Source of the DNA: Marinilabiliaceae bacterium
Lineage (GTDB): Bacteria > Bacteroidota > Bacteroidia > Bacteroidales > Marinilabiliaceae
Direction: 5' to 3'
Length of the DNA stretch: 51,414 nucleotides
NCBI GenBank assembly: GCA_009777175.1
Contig: WRMI01000016.1
Span: forward strand, 1-51,414
Positions 1 to 9,700 of the stretch are shown piece by piece. Under the pieces are notes generated by a model, which saw only the letters and a program-made list of their open reading frames with translations, was not told the DNA's origin and made no database searches. The position numbers were made by a program, and so were the translations under genes. Numbering within the stretch: position 1 is the stretch's first letter; every line of letters starts with the position of its first letter.

Positions 1-230
1 ATCCGACTGACTTTACCGGTATTTTTTACATTTCTTACTTTCCCTGTTTTTCCTGTTTTTTTATCTATTGTTGCAGGGATGGTAGGATTGATTTCGCTTT
101 CTAAAACTTCTTGCACCGTAACGGGCTTTTCAAGCAATTCGGTTAAAAATCCACTCAAAATATCAAAATTTGCCTTGTCACGCAAAACATTTTTGATGGC
201 ATAATCAAATGATATTATTGTTCTTTCCAT
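1..230 (-). CDS. Rpn family recombination-promoting nuclease / putative transposase, N-terminal part
   Basis: The gene starts at the ATG complementary to 228-230 and runs off the left edge, so only about 76 N-terminal residues are visible. They begin MERTIISFDYAIKNVLRDKA and continue FDILSGFLTELL, the usual opening of the PD-(D/E)XK nuclease family transposases (Rpn/PDDEXK_2) that are abundant in Bacteroidales; the early Asp of FDYAIK belongs to the nuclease core. Known members cut DNA and promote recA-independent recombination. After ESEINPT the usual short linker is replaced by a low-complexity Lys/Gly/Thr stretch (KTGKTGKVRNVKNTGKV), which looks like slippage-born expansion. Whether the nuclease is intact cannot be seen. 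The family match is from memory of the N-terminus. Confidence 0.75.
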   Translation of the reverse strand, partial: MERTIISFDYAIKNVLRDKANFDILSGFLTELLEKPVTVQEVLESEINPTIPATIDKKTGKTGKVRNVKNTGKVSR

Positions 231-868
231 ATTTTTCTCAATTATTTTTTTGCAAAAATAATAGGTTTTTTTATAATGACAAAATTAATTTTAATTTTTT
301 TCAAATATAGGTATATTTTATTACTTTACGTACTTTGCGGTTAGGATTCCTGTTAACGCAAAGACGCAAAGTTGAGAACGCAAAGAATAGTGGTTAGTGG
401 TTAATAAACTAACCTTTGTGTCGCTTGTGAAACTTCAGAACTCCTGACTTGGCACAAAATCGATTGTCGCAAATTTGCGGCATAAAAAACCTAATTTTTA
501 CCTAATTCAGTAAACTAAACAACCTAAGTAGAAAATGGTATACCCCACACATGTCATGCTGAACTTGTTTCAGCATCCCCTGATTATTGAGGGGATTGCG
601 CGTCAAACCCGCAATAACAGGTTGTATTAAATTTGCATTATTGGCTACTGAGGTTGTTTTGCTATGAAAAAATTAGGTGATAATTAGGTTTATTTAGTAT
701 AATATGCGACATTTTTAGTTTACGGTATCTTTTTTGTAATGATTTGTATTTTAATTTTATAGCGAATGCCAAGTCAAGAGTTCTAAAACTATACAAACTT
801 TATAAATTTTATAAACTTTTTTAACTTTATAAACTTTTTTTGTTATTTTTGTATTATTTTTTATTTTT
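231..868. other. Intergenic region with dispersed repeats and hairpins
   Basis: No gene is supported in these 638 bases. They hold a copy of the 'aacgcaaagacgcaaag' phrase at 355-385, a copy of a 34-base repeat at 438-473 that recurs at 2552-2585, three consecutive short hairpins at 556-615, the phrase 'ctactgaggttgttttg' at 645-661, and tandem 'ctttataaact' units at about 790-840. A TATTTTTG box at 844-851, 18 bases before the SulP start, is a plausible -7 element. Confidence 0.7.
556..615. repeat. Three consecutive small hairpins
   Basis: ATGCTGAA at 556-563 pairs with TTCAGCAT at 569-576 around a 5-base loop. CCCCT at 577-581 pairs with AGGGG at 590-594. ATTGCG at 595-600 pairs with CGCAAT at 610-615. 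The first hairpin resembles a short palindromic element common in intergenic DNA of this phylum. No T-tract follows, so it is not a classical terminator. Confidence 0.6.
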
Positions 869-2524
869 ATGGAGCCAATTTTTTTACCAAAATTTTTTAC
901 AGTTATCAAAAAAGGATATACCCGCAAACAATTTTTAAATGATTTAATGTCGGGTACAATAGTTGGAGTTGTTGCACTCCCACTTGCCATTGCTTTTGCC
1001 ATTGCATCGGGTGTTGGACCCGAAAAAGGGTTAATTACGGCAATTATCGCAGGTTTTTTAATTTCTTTTTTGGGAGGTAGTAGAGTCCAAATTGGTGGAC
1101 CAACAGGTGCTTTTGTGTTGATTGTAGTGTCAATAATCGGAGCGTATGGTATCGACGGATTGATAGTTTCAACAATAATGGCAGGAATTATAATGATTTT
1201 GTTTGGAATATTGCGCCTCGGAACAATAATAAGATTTATTCCCTATCCGCTTACGGTAGGTTTTACAAGTGGAATAGCACTTTTGATTTTTATAACACAA
1301 ATAAAAGATTTTTTTGGACTCAATATTGACGAGTTGCCGGCAGATTTTACAGGAAAAATGAGTATTTTAAGTGTTTCGTTTGGTAAACTTAATTGGTGGG
1401 CATTAGTAATAGGAATTTTATGCATAATAATTACGGTTTATTGGAATAAAATTTCAAAACGTTTCCCCGGTTCACTTGTTGCACTGATTTTGAGTGTTCT
1501 TATTACTTTGATTTTCAACGTTGAAGTAGAAACAATAGGCAGTAAGTTCGGTGAAATAAGTGCATCAATTCCAAAACCTTCTTTACCGAGCATAAATTGG
1601 GATTTGATAGTTAAACATATAACGCCTGCTTTTACTATTGCGCTACTTGGTTCCATTGAATCACTTCTATCGGCGATAGTAGCAGACGGAATGATTGGAG
1701 GCAGACATCGCAGTAATACCGAATTGATTGCACAAGGAATTGCAAATATAGGTAGTGGACTTTTTGGAGGAATTCCTGCAACGGGAGCAATAGCACGCAC
1801 TGCAACTAACGTTAAAAACGGAGGTCGGTCGCCAATTGCGGGAATTGTACACGCTTTTGTACTTCTTATAATTATGCTTTTTGCTGGAAAACTAGCAAAA
1901 TATATTCCACTTTGTGCGCTTGCAGGTATTTTAATGGTTGTTGCATTCAATATGAGCGGTTGGCACTCGTTTATCACAATTCTAAAAGGTTCAAAATATG
2001 ATGCTCTTGTATTGCTAACAACATTTATTCTGACAGTAGTTGTAGATTTGACAGTTGCTATTCAAGTAGGTATAGTACTTGCAGCGATGCTCTTTATGAA
2101 ACGCATGGCTGACGTAAGCGAAGTTAAACAATTGGTTTCGTACACAAAAGGAGGAAAAGAAGACCCCGAAATACTTAATATCGACCTGCCCGATATAGTT
2201 GAAGTTTTCGAAATATCTGGTCCTATGTTTTTTGGAGTTGCAAATAAATTCAAAGATATTATGGATGATTTTGGCGACAAGTCGGAAATAATTATAATAA
2301 GGATGCGTAATGTTCCGCTGGTAGATGCAACGGGTATTCATAATTTCAGGGCAATGCTTACTTACCTCAAAAATAAAAACAAAAAAATTGTTTTGTCGGG
2401 AGTTAATAAAGATGTTTTGAATGAACTTACTAATAATGGAATAGGAACTCTTGTTGGCGAAAAAAATATATTTCCAATTTTTGACGAAGCAGTGGATTAT
2501 GTTAGGAAAATTGTTGAAAAATAA
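869..2524 (+). CDS. SulP family inorganic anion transporter with C-terminal STAS domain
   Basis: The 551-residue protein has the length and layout of SulP (SLC26-type) permeases: a long hydrophobic transmembrane domain over roughly residues 25-410, then a cytoplasmic STAS domain from about 440 to 548. The early SulP signature is visible at about 70-82 (GGSRVQIGGPTGAF) and the STAS core at 481-493 (NVPLVDATGIHNF). SulP proteins move sulfate, bicarbonate or other small anions across the inner membrane by proton or sodium symport; the substrate cannot be read from sequence, and no carbonic anhydrase or sulfur gene lies next to it. It is a single-gene unit convergent with lpxH. The ATG at 869 follows a TATTTTTG promoter box at 844-851. 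Confidence 0.93.
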   Translation: MEPIFLPKFFTVIKKGYTRKQFLNDLMSGTIVGVVALPLAIAFAIASGVGPEKGLITAIIAGFLISFLGGSRVQIGGPTGAFVLIVVSIIGAYGIDGLIVSTIMAGIIMILFGILRLGTIIRFIPYPLTVGFTSGIALLIFITQIKDFFGLNIDELPADFTGKMSILSVSFGKLNWWALVIGILCIIITVYWNKISKRFPGSLVALILSVLITLIFNVEVETIGSKFGEISASIPKPSLPSINWDLIVKHITPAFTIALLGSIESLLSAIVADGMIGGRHRSNTELIAQGIANIGSGLFGGIPATGAIARTATNVKNGGRSPIAGIVHAFVLLIIMLFAGKLAKYIPLCALAGILMVVAFNMSGWHSFITILKGSKYDALVLLTTFILTVVVDLTVAIQVGIVLAAMLFMKRMADVSEVKQLVSYTKGGKEDPEILNIDLPDIVEVFEISGPMFFGVANKFKDIMDDFGDKSEIIIIRMRNVPLVDATGIHNFRAMLTYLKNKNKKIVLSGVNKDVLNELTNNGIGTLVGEKNIFPIFDEAVDYVRKIVEK

Positions 2525-2551
2525 TGTTCAAATTATCATCTACAAATTTCT

Positions 2552-2585
2552 GAACTCCTGACTTGGCGCAAAATCAATTGTCGCA
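2552..2585 (+). repeat. Dispersed 34-base repeat, copy 2
   Basis: This segment matches 438-473 except at two positions (GAACTCCTGACTTGG core followed by a CAAAATC-ATTGTCGCA tail). A more divergent copy is at 45606-45644. It lies in the short space between the convergent SulP and LpxH genes. Confidence 0.75.
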
Positions 2586-2588
2586 TTT

Positions 2589-3347
2589 TTATTCATAATT
2601 TTTCAGTTCAAAATTATTTCCGTCCCAAACTCCGTATGTGAAATGATTAATCCAATCACCAAGGAATATCACTCGGCTATTATTGTTGATTTTCATATCA
2701 TTAGCAATGTGTCTGTGTCCAAAAATAAAAAAATCGAAATGGTGTTTTTGAAGGAATTCATTTGCCCAAATAACTAATGGTTCATTTTCATTACGACATA
2801 CATTTAAACCTCTATTACTTTTTCGGCTATTTTTCGACCATGTTTCGGCAATTTTAATTCCAATATCGGGGTGTAGCCATCTGAAAAACCATTGGGCAAC
2901 CCTGTTCTGAAATAATTTTTTCATTCGTCTGTATGATTTTTCATGTTTTGTTAAACCGTCGCCATGTGCAATAAAAAAGCGAAAACCGTCAATTTTTAAA
3001 ATAATAGGTTCTTTATGAACAATTATTCCTGTTTCAGATGGCAGATAATCAAAAATCCAAATATCGTGGTTACCTGTAATAAAATGAAGGTGAATGCCTA
3101 AGTCATTCAATTCGCAAAGTTTACCTATAAAACGAGCGAACCCACGTGGAACCACTTTTTTATACTCGAACCAAAAATCGAAAATATCGCCGAGAAGGTA
3201 AATCACTTTGGCACTATCCTTTATGGAATCTAACCAATTGACAAATTTTTTTTCAATTTCAATGGGATTAACGTGGTAAGGCGCACCGAGATGAACATCA
3301 GATGCAAAATATATTTTTTTTTGTGATAATTCTCTGATATTTAACAT
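2589..3347 (-). CDS. lpxH: UDP-2,3-diacylglucosamine hydrolase (LpxH-type calcineurin-like phosphoesterase)
   Basis: The 252-residue protein carries the full metallophosphoesterase ligand set in order: DVH at 17-19, GD at 53-54 (LLGDIFDFW), GNHD at 92-95, HGDG at 128-131 and GHRH at 210-213. This pattern and length fit LpxH, which removes UMP from UDP-2,3-diacylglucosamine to give lipid X, the fourth step of lipid A synthesis, at the inner face of the cytoplasmic membrane. It is transcribed away from the lipoprotein at 3450; the shared spacer contains a TAATTTTG box on the minus strand at 3396-3403. Some Bacteroidota carry more than one phosphoesterase of this type, so a related hydrolase role remains possible. 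Confidence 0.85.
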   Translation of the reverse strand: MLNIRELSQKKIYFASDVHLGAPYHVNPIEIEKKFVNWLDSIKDSAKVIYLLGDIFDFWFEYKKVVPRGFARFIGKLCELNDLGIHLHFITGNHDIWIFDYLPSETGIIVHKEPIILKIDGFRFFIAHGDGLTKHEKSYRRMKKLFQNRVAQWFFRWLHPDIGIKIAETWSKNSRKSNRGLNVCRNENEPLVIWANEFLQKHHFDFFIFGHRHIANDMKINNNSRVIFLGDWINHFTYGVWDGNNFELKNYE

Positions 3348-3390
3348 TATATTAATTATTGATTAGTTGAAAACAGATTATTTTAAAAAT

Positions 3391-3424
3391 TTTTGCAAAA
3401 TTACATAAATTATTTCTATTTTTG
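3391..3424 (+). promoter_or_regulatory. Bacteroidota-type promoter of the lipoprotein gene
   Basis: TTTG at 3392-3395, a 21-base spacer and TATTTTTG at 3417-3424 match the phylum's housekeeping promoter. The start codon chosen downstream is at 3450. Confidence 0.6.
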
Positions 3425-3449
3425 CATCTTTAATTTAAAAATATTAAAA

Positions 3450-4256
3450 ATGAACAGAATTAAGATATTTTTTATTTCGGTTTTATTCCTTTTTATGGGG
3501 TGCAAAGGTCCAAATCGAGAAGAAGAAGCTTGGAAACGATATAATGAAATTGTAAATTTAAGTCAATCAGGAAGTTACAATTTGGCAAAAATCAAATTGG
3601 ATACTTTAATTTTATTATATGGTGACCAAAAAGAGATGGTCGAAAAAGCGACAGACATTTTAAACCGTCTTGATATTTTAGAACAAGAACGCAATTTGAT
3701 GTTTTTAGATAGTATGTTAATCCTACAAGAAGCGTTGTTGGAGCCTTTGATGAAAAATTTTATTTTGTCGGACGAGTACGGTGTCGAAAAATTATTGATA
3801 CACAAACGACAAATGCCCGAAAATAGTTTTTACAGAACTTTTATTAGAGCATATTTGTACGAATCAGGAAAATTTTTTATTTCCAGCCGCTACCACGGCG
3901 ACAAGTGGATTTATCACCAACAAATTAGAGTATATAACGATAAACAGTCCGTTTTATCTGAAATTGTTGCCGAAGATGGTCACAATAACAGGCGATTTGA
4001 GGATCAAGGTTCTAAATGGGAAACAGTTAATTATAAAGATGGCAAAGATAACGGCATAATTGATTATATTGCAACATATTGGAACGAGCCCATTAAAGTT
4101 CAATTTATCGGAAAAGGAAACGAATATATAGTAATGGAGCAATTCGACAAAGAAGCAATCCGAGACGGTTATGAAATTTCTTTTGTTTTGAAAGAAATTG
4201 AACGTATTAAAGAGGAGAAAAACAAAACTGAAAAAACTTTACTAAAATTAAGATAA
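3450..4256 (+). CDS. Hypothetical lipoprotein, probably a DUF with helical N-terminus
   Basis: The start is placed at the ATG at 3450 rather than upstream because it directly precedes a lipoprotein signal peptide ending VLFLFMGC, with Cys18 as the lipidated residue; this gives 268 residues. The mature protein begins with a helical stretch of about 75 residues ([11 protein letters not shown] onward), followed by a longer region rich in Tyr, Asp and Lys and ending in a charged helix. I recognise it only as a lipoprotein type often seen beside pyrF in Bacteroidales, without a known function. It lies 10 bases upstream of pyrF on the same strand, so co-transcription is likely. Confidence 0.8.
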   Translation: MNRIKIFFISVLFLFMGCKGPNREEEAWKRYNEIVNLSQSGSYNLAKIKLDTLILLYGDQKEMVEKATDILNRLDILEQERNLMFLDSMLILQEALLEPLMKNFILSDEYGVEKLLIHKRQMPENSFYRTFIRAYLYESGKFFISSRYHGDKWIYHQQIRVYNDKQSVLSEIVAEDGHNNRRFEDQGSKWETVNYKDGKDNGIIDYIATYWNEPIKVQFIGKGNEYIVMEQFDKEAIRDGYEISFVLKEIERIKEEKNKTEKTLLKLR

Positions 4257-4266
4257 TCAACTTTTT

Positions 4267-5112
4267 ATGACAGCAAAAGATATATTTGAACAAATTAAAT
4301 TAAAAAAAAGTTTTTTGTGTATCGGTCTTGATACTGATATTCGCAAAATTCCGCCCTTCCTTTTTGATACATCTGACCCAATTTTTGCGTTCAACAAAGA
4401 GATAATTGATGCAACTCACCAATATGCAGTTGCATACAAACCAAATCTTGCTTTTTATGAAAGTCAGGGCGTTGACGGTTGGAATAGTTTGGAAAAAACA
4501 GTCAATTATATACGTTTCAACTATCCTAACCTCTTTATTATTGCCGATGCTAAAAGAGGAGACATCGGAAATACGGCAAATCTTTATGCCCGCGCATTTT
4601 TTGATACCATGAATTTTGATGCAGTTACAGTTGCACCTTATATGGGCGAAGATTCTGTCAAACCTTTTTTGACATACTTAGACAAATGGGTGATTTTGCT
4701 TGCGCTTACATCTAATAAAGGCGCGTCTGATTTTCAATTTATGAAAATAGATGATAAATTTTTGTTTGAGCATATTATTAAAAAGTCTACTGAATGGGGA
4801 AATAGCGATAATATGATGTACGTTGTTGGTGCTACACAAGCGGACATGCCAACTCAAATCCGCAAAATTATTCCTAATCATTTTCTTTTGATACCCGGTG
4901 TGGGCGCACAGGGCGGAAGTCTTGCTGATGTTGCTCAAAAAGCGATGAACTCCCAATGCGGACTGCTCGTTAATTCATCAAGACAAATAATTTATGCAAG
5001 TTCAGACGAACATTTTGCTGATAATGCAAAAATTGAAGCAAAAAATATTCAATCTGAAATGGAAATATTACTAAGTTCTATTATTCACAAGCAGACAGAC
5101 ATCACGGAGTAG
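4267..5112 (+). CDS. pyrF: Orotidine 5'-phosphate decarboxylase
   Basis: This 281-residue TIM-barrel enzyme converts OMP to UMP, the last step of de novo pyrimidine synthesis. The catalytic signature [10 protein letters not shown] sits at residues 94-103, giving the Asp94/Lys96/Asp99 part of the charged network. The N-terminus ([15 protein letters not shown]) and the late PGVGAQGG phosphate-binding motif are typical of the longer type 2 PyrF family. No other pyrimidine gene is in the window. Confidence 0.95.
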   Translation: MTAKDIFEQIKLKKSFLCIGLDTDIRKIPPFLFDTSDPIFAFNKEIIDATHQYAVAYKPNLAFYESQGVDGWNSLEKTVNYIRFNYPNLFIIADAKRGDIGNTANLYARAFFDTMNFDAVTVAPYMGEDSVKPFLTYLDKWVILLALTSNKGASDFQFMKIDDKFLFEHIIKKSTEWGNSDNMMYVVGATQADMPTQIRKIIPNHFLLIPGVGAQGGSLADVAQKAMNSQCGLLVNSSRQIIYASSDEHFADNAKIEAKNIQSEMEILLSSIIHKQTDITE

Positions 5113-5245
5113 ATAGTTTTGCATTGCATTCTGCCATCTTCACAGAAGAAATAGAGTGGCACAGAGAATTTCTTATAACACAGATTTTCTGCCAAACACC
5201 AGCGCCTAACGCAAAGTTGCCGGCAAATTGTGGGCGCAAAAAAAA

Positions 5246-5275
5246 AGAGGCTCACATTTTTTTATATAAACCTCT
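5246..5275 (-). terminator. Probable rho-independent terminator of the CAU tRNA
   Basis: On the minus strand, 11 bases after the tRNA end, an AGAGG/CCTCT stem (extendable by a G-U pair) closes an AT-rich loop and is followed by an uninterrupted run of T. Confidence 0.6.
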
Positions 5276-5285
5276 GATTCTTTTG

Positions 5286-5360
5286 TGGGCCCAGCTGGAC
5301 TCGAACCAGCGACCCCCTGATTATGAGTCAGGTGCTGCTAACCAACTGAGCTATGAGCCC
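5286..5360 (-). tRNA. tRNA with CAU anticodon (elongator Met or lysidine-modified Ile2)
   Basis: On the minus strand the 75 bases fold as a cloverleaf: acceptor GGGCTCA with TGGGCCC, anticodon stem CCTGA/TCAGG around loop CTCATAA (anticodon CAT), and T arm CTGGTTCGAGTCCAG. The discriminator is A and CCA is not encoded. The anticodon stem lacks the three G-C pairs of initiator tRNA, so it is an elongator Met or a TilS-modified Ile2 tRNA; sequence alone does not settle which. One D-stem pair is mismatched. Confidence 0.93.
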
Positions 5361-5398
5361 TAAGAAAAATGTTTAATTTAATTTGAATTTTGAGGGCG

Positions 5399-5432
5399 CA
5401 AAGATACAAACAATTTTTATACAAAAAACAAA
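5399..5432 (-). promoter_or_regulatory. Promoter of the CAU tRNA
   Basis: On the minus strand, TTTG (5429-5432), 22 bases and TATCTTTG (5399-5406) lie about 39 bases upstream of the tRNA. Confidence 0.55.
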
Positions 5433-5563
5433 AATCTAAAAAAAATTAAAAAAAATTAAAATTTTTATGAATTTTTGTTAAAAAATGTAACTTTTTATTT
5501 TTTTTTTCGTTATCCAAACTTTAAAACTGATAATTTCATTAATAAATAAAATTAACATATATT

Positions 5564-6325
5564 ATGGTAAGATTGAAAGAGATAGACTATTCATTTTTCT
5601 GTTTTTTGCAGGAAGCATTAATTGATTTAGATGCAGCCGAAGCACTGAACGACAAAGAAATTTTCTCTAAATCCGCAATGCTTTTTAAGCAGTCCATTGA
5701 GATGAGTTGTAAATATTTAGGATTATTGTGGAAAATTATTCCACATTCTGACGGTAAGAAGAACATCGGATATATCCCTAACAAAATTTTCAAAGACTTT
5801 TTTTCTTCGGATGTCTTAAAGCAAATTAAAGGCTCTTTTTTATTCAAACAATTTGAAAATGAACTAAATTCATTTAGTTCACTTGACGAAAAAATAAACT
5901 ACTTAATCACTGAAATTAAAACAGCACAACAACTTGAAGTCGTGATTAGGAAAGATAATCAAACAGCCGTTGACGCAATGATAGCATTTTACAAAACTAC
6001 CGGATTTATTGGCATGAGCAACATCGAATCACTAGAAAAAAGCAAAGGGGACATCAAAGTTGAAAAAGAATTAGAAGAACATAGACGAACAGTCAACAAT
6101 ATTGGCACATGCGTTCTGTGTCAAATGTTTATGAGTTTTTTGATTTGGGGAAATATTGAAGATACTAGATATCCCGATTGCATCGCTGCAAAAACTACAA
6201 TGGAAAGCTACGGAAAAGATTCCATTATTACCAAAAATTTGAAATGGTTTTTTGAAATACAACGCAAATGTTTGAATATTATGTTCGAACTCCATAAAAA
6301 CCAATCTTGGCTTAAATCTATTTAA
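5564..6325 (+). CDS. Hypothetical protein with HEPN-like N-terminal helices
   Basis: The 253-residue soluble protein is not confidently recognised. Residues about 20-50 (DLDAAEALND, then FSKSAMLFKQSIEMSCKYLGL) follow the helical pattern of HEPN domains, where an acidic helix is followed by a helix carrying an (E/Q)xxxKxL motif. I do not see a clear R-x4-6-H ribonuclease motif, so if it is HEPN it may be inactive or only distantly related; abortive-infection AbiV-like proteins and nucleotidyltransferase partners are possible relatives. It stands alone between the tRNA and ileS, without a visible partner gene. Confidence 0.6.
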   Translation: MVRLKEIDYSFFCFLQEALIDLDAAEALNDKEIFSKSAMLFKQSIEMSCKYLGLLWKIIPHSDGKKNIGYIPNKIFKDFFSSDVLKQIKGSFLFKQFENELNSFSSLDEKINYLITEIKTAQQLEVVIRKDNQTAVDAMIAFYKTTGFIGMSNIESLEKSKGDIKVEKELEEHRRTVNNIGTCVLCQMFMSFLIWGNIEDTRYPDCIAAKTTMESYGKDSIITKNLKWFFEIQRKCLNIMFELHKNQSWLKSI

Positions 6326-6724
6326 TTTTTATAATTTTTAAATCAAAATTGTAGATATAAGAGTTTATATAGTAATACTTTAGCTAAATTTGAAAAATGA
6401 TTTTTAAAAATAATAAAACATTTTTTTGATTTTGTCGTTATCAAAAAAAAATATTTTAAGGTTTTTTTTATTGTATTATTCACAAGAAATGAAAATATCT
6501 TTTAAACAAAAAGGAACAAAAAATAACTGAAAACTGATTTTCTACTAAGGTTGTTTTGTAAAATAAATCAGGTAAAATAAATAAGGTAATAAATAAGGTA
6601 AAAAATAAGGTAAAAAATAAGGTAAAAAATAAGGTTAATAACTATAAAACTATAAACTACTTATTCACTCATTTACTCATTTACTGAAAACTGAAAACTG
6701 ATAACTGAAAACTAAATAATAAAT
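6326..6724. repeat. Intergenic region with tandem AAATAAGGTAA units and other phrase repeats
   Basis: No gene is seen in these 399 bases. 'ctactaaggttgttttg' at 6542-6558 recurs at 645, 23136 and, inverted, near 36078. From about 6566 to 6634 the unit AAATAAGGTAA is repeated about five times. Then follow 'cactcatttactcatttact' (6666-6684) and 'gaaaactgataactgaaaact' type repeats (6684-6713), directly before ileS. Confidence 0.8.
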
Positions 6725-9700
6725 ATGAGCAAAAAGTTTCCAATATATAAAGAATTAGATTTATACCGAATCAACAAAGAAGTTTTGAATGAGTGGGAAA
6801 GAAATGAAACCTTCGGCACAAGTTTAACACTTCGTCAAAATTCCCCTACTTTCGTATTTTATGAAGGACCGCCCTCAGCAAACGGAATGCCCGGAATTCA
6901 TCACGTTATATCCAGAACTATTAAAGATGTTATTTGTAGATACAAAACTCAGCAAGGATATTTAGTGAACCGTAAAGCAGGATGGGATACACACGGACTT
7001 CCCGTAGAACTTAGCGTTGAAAAATCACTCTCAATCACAAAAGAAGATATCGGAAAAAAGATTTCAATTGCCGACTACAACAAAGAGTGCCGTAAAGATG
7101 TTATGAAATACACTGATATTTGGGAAGAACTCACCAAAATCATGGGATATTGGCTAAATCTAAACGACCCATATATTACTTATAAAAGCAAATATATTGA
7201 AACACTTTGGTGGATGCTTAAACAACTATATAACAAAGGGTTACTTTATAAAGGATACACTATTCAGCCATATTCGCCTGGTGCGGGTACCGGATTAAGC
7301 ACGCATGAACTTAATCAGCCCGGATGTTACAAAGATGTCAAAGATACCGCTTGTGTAGCGCAATTCAAAATTATTAAAAACGAAAAAAGCCAAGACCTGT
7401 ATATTAACAAGGAATCAGAAATCTTTTTTTTGGCTTGGACAACAACACCGTGGACTTTGCCCTCAAATACCGCACTTGCTGTTGGTAATAAAATTGAATA
7501 TGTGCAAATCAAAACATACAATCAATATACCTATCAGCCAATTACTGTTATACTTGCAAAAAATCTTTATAGAAACTTTTTCCCTGAAAAGAACGAAAAC
7601 CTTGATTTTGAGGCATATAATCCTGGTGACAAAAATATTCCTTATAAAGTATTAAATAATTTTACAGGTTCTGAACTTGAAGGAATTGAATATGAACAAT
7701 TAATACCGTGGGTAAAGCCCGACGGCGATGCATTCAGAGTGATAACGGGTGATTTTGTTACAACCGAAGATGGAACAGGAATAGTACACATTGCACCCAC
7801 TTTCGGCTCCGATGACGACAGAGTGGCTAAAATTTCGGGCATCGTTCCAATTTTGTTGACCGACAAAGATGGCAAAAAACAACCAATGGTCGACAAGTTA
7901 GGTAAATTCTATTTAATGGAAGATTTGTCCCCCAAATTTATAGAAAATTTTGTCAATACACATCAGTATAAGGAATACTCGGGTCGTTTTGTCAAAAATG
8001 AATATGATAGCAACCTTCTCAATTCCGACCAATCCCTCGATATTGATATCTGCGTGATGCTCAAAAAAGAGAACAAAGCTTTTAAAGTCGAAAAACATAT
8101 TCATAATTATCCACATTGTTGGCGCACTGACAAGCCCGTACTTTATTATCCGTTAGACAGTTGGTTTATTCGCACTACTGCCCTCCGAGACAGAATGCTC
8201 GAACTTAACGAAACAATTAATTGGAAACCCGAATCAACTGGAACAGGACGTTTTGCCAAATGGTTAGAAAATTTAGTAGATTGGAACTTAAGCCGTTCTC
8301 GTTTTTGGGGAACTCCACTACCTATTTGGAGAAGCGAAGATGGAAAATATGAGAAATGTATTGGTTCGATAAAAGAATTGATAAACGAAATCAACAAATC
8401 CATTGAAGCTGGTATAATGAAAAATAATCCATATCAGAATTTTAAAATTGGCGACATCAGCGATGATAATTACGAAAATATTGACCTACACAGACCTTTT
8501 GTTGACCAAATTATTCTTGTTTCAGACATTGGCACACCTCTATTTCGTGAACCCGACCTTATTGATGTTTGGTTTGATTCGGGTGCAATGCCTTATGCAC
8601 AATTTCACTATCCATTTGAAAATAAAGACAGTATAGATAATGGCGATCTTTTTCCTGCCGATTTTATTGCAGAAGGAGTTGACCAAACAAGAGGTTGGTT
8701 TTTTACGCTACATGCTTTGGCAACTATGATTTCCGATTCGGTGGCATTCAAAAATATTATTTCCAATGGATTAGTGTTAGATAAAAGTGGAAATAAAATG
8801 TCCAAAAGACTCGGAAACGCCGTCGAACCATTTATTGTTATTGAAGAATTTGGTTCTGATGCGCTTCGATGGTATATGATGACTAATTCACAGCCGTGGG
8901 ACAACCTTAAATTCGACAAAGCAGGAGTTGATGAAGTTAAAAGAAAATTTTTTGGAACTTTATATAACACTTATTCATTTTTTGCTTTGTACGCAAATGT
9001 TGATGGCTTTGATTGTAGCCAGCCTCAAATTCCCATTTTTGAAAGGTGCGAAATTGACCAATGGATTATTTCTCTGCTTAATACTCTTATTAAAGAAGTT
9101 ACGTCGGCTTATGAAAATTATGAAATTACTCGTGCAGGACGTTTGATACAAAATTTTGTTTCAGAAAATTTAAGCAATTGGTACGTTAGGTTAAACCGAA
9201 AACGTTTTTGGGGCGGAACTTTTGACAACGATAAATTATCAGCATATCAAACACTTCACCAATGCCTTTTAACTGTTGCGTCTCTCGCAGCGCCAATTGC
9301 ACCATTTTTTATGGACAGACTCTTTTCTGATTTAAACATATATAATAAGGAATCATTCAAATCTGTTCATCACGACATAATGCCCAAACATACCGAGGAA
9401 TACATAAATTCCGAACTCGAACTACAAATGGAATATGCACAAAAAATTTCCTCAATGGTTTTGTCGTTAAGACGTAAAATTGCGATTAAAGTGCGTCAGC
9501 CACTTCAAAAAATTATGTTACCAATTTTGGATGAAAATTTCAAACAGCAGATTGATGCAGTTAAGAATCTGATACTTACCGAAGTGAACGTTAAAGAACT
9601 GCAATATGTTACAGACGACAGCGGAATTCTTACCAAAAAAATTAAACCAAATTTCAAAACATTAGGTCCCAAATATGGAAAAATAATGAAAGAAATTGCC

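Noticed and set aside
5124-5363. Open frame of 79 codons ending in LDSNQRPPDYESGAANQLSY
   Set aside because: It runs over the tRNA in antisense; this peptide is a well-known artefact of reading through tRNA genes.
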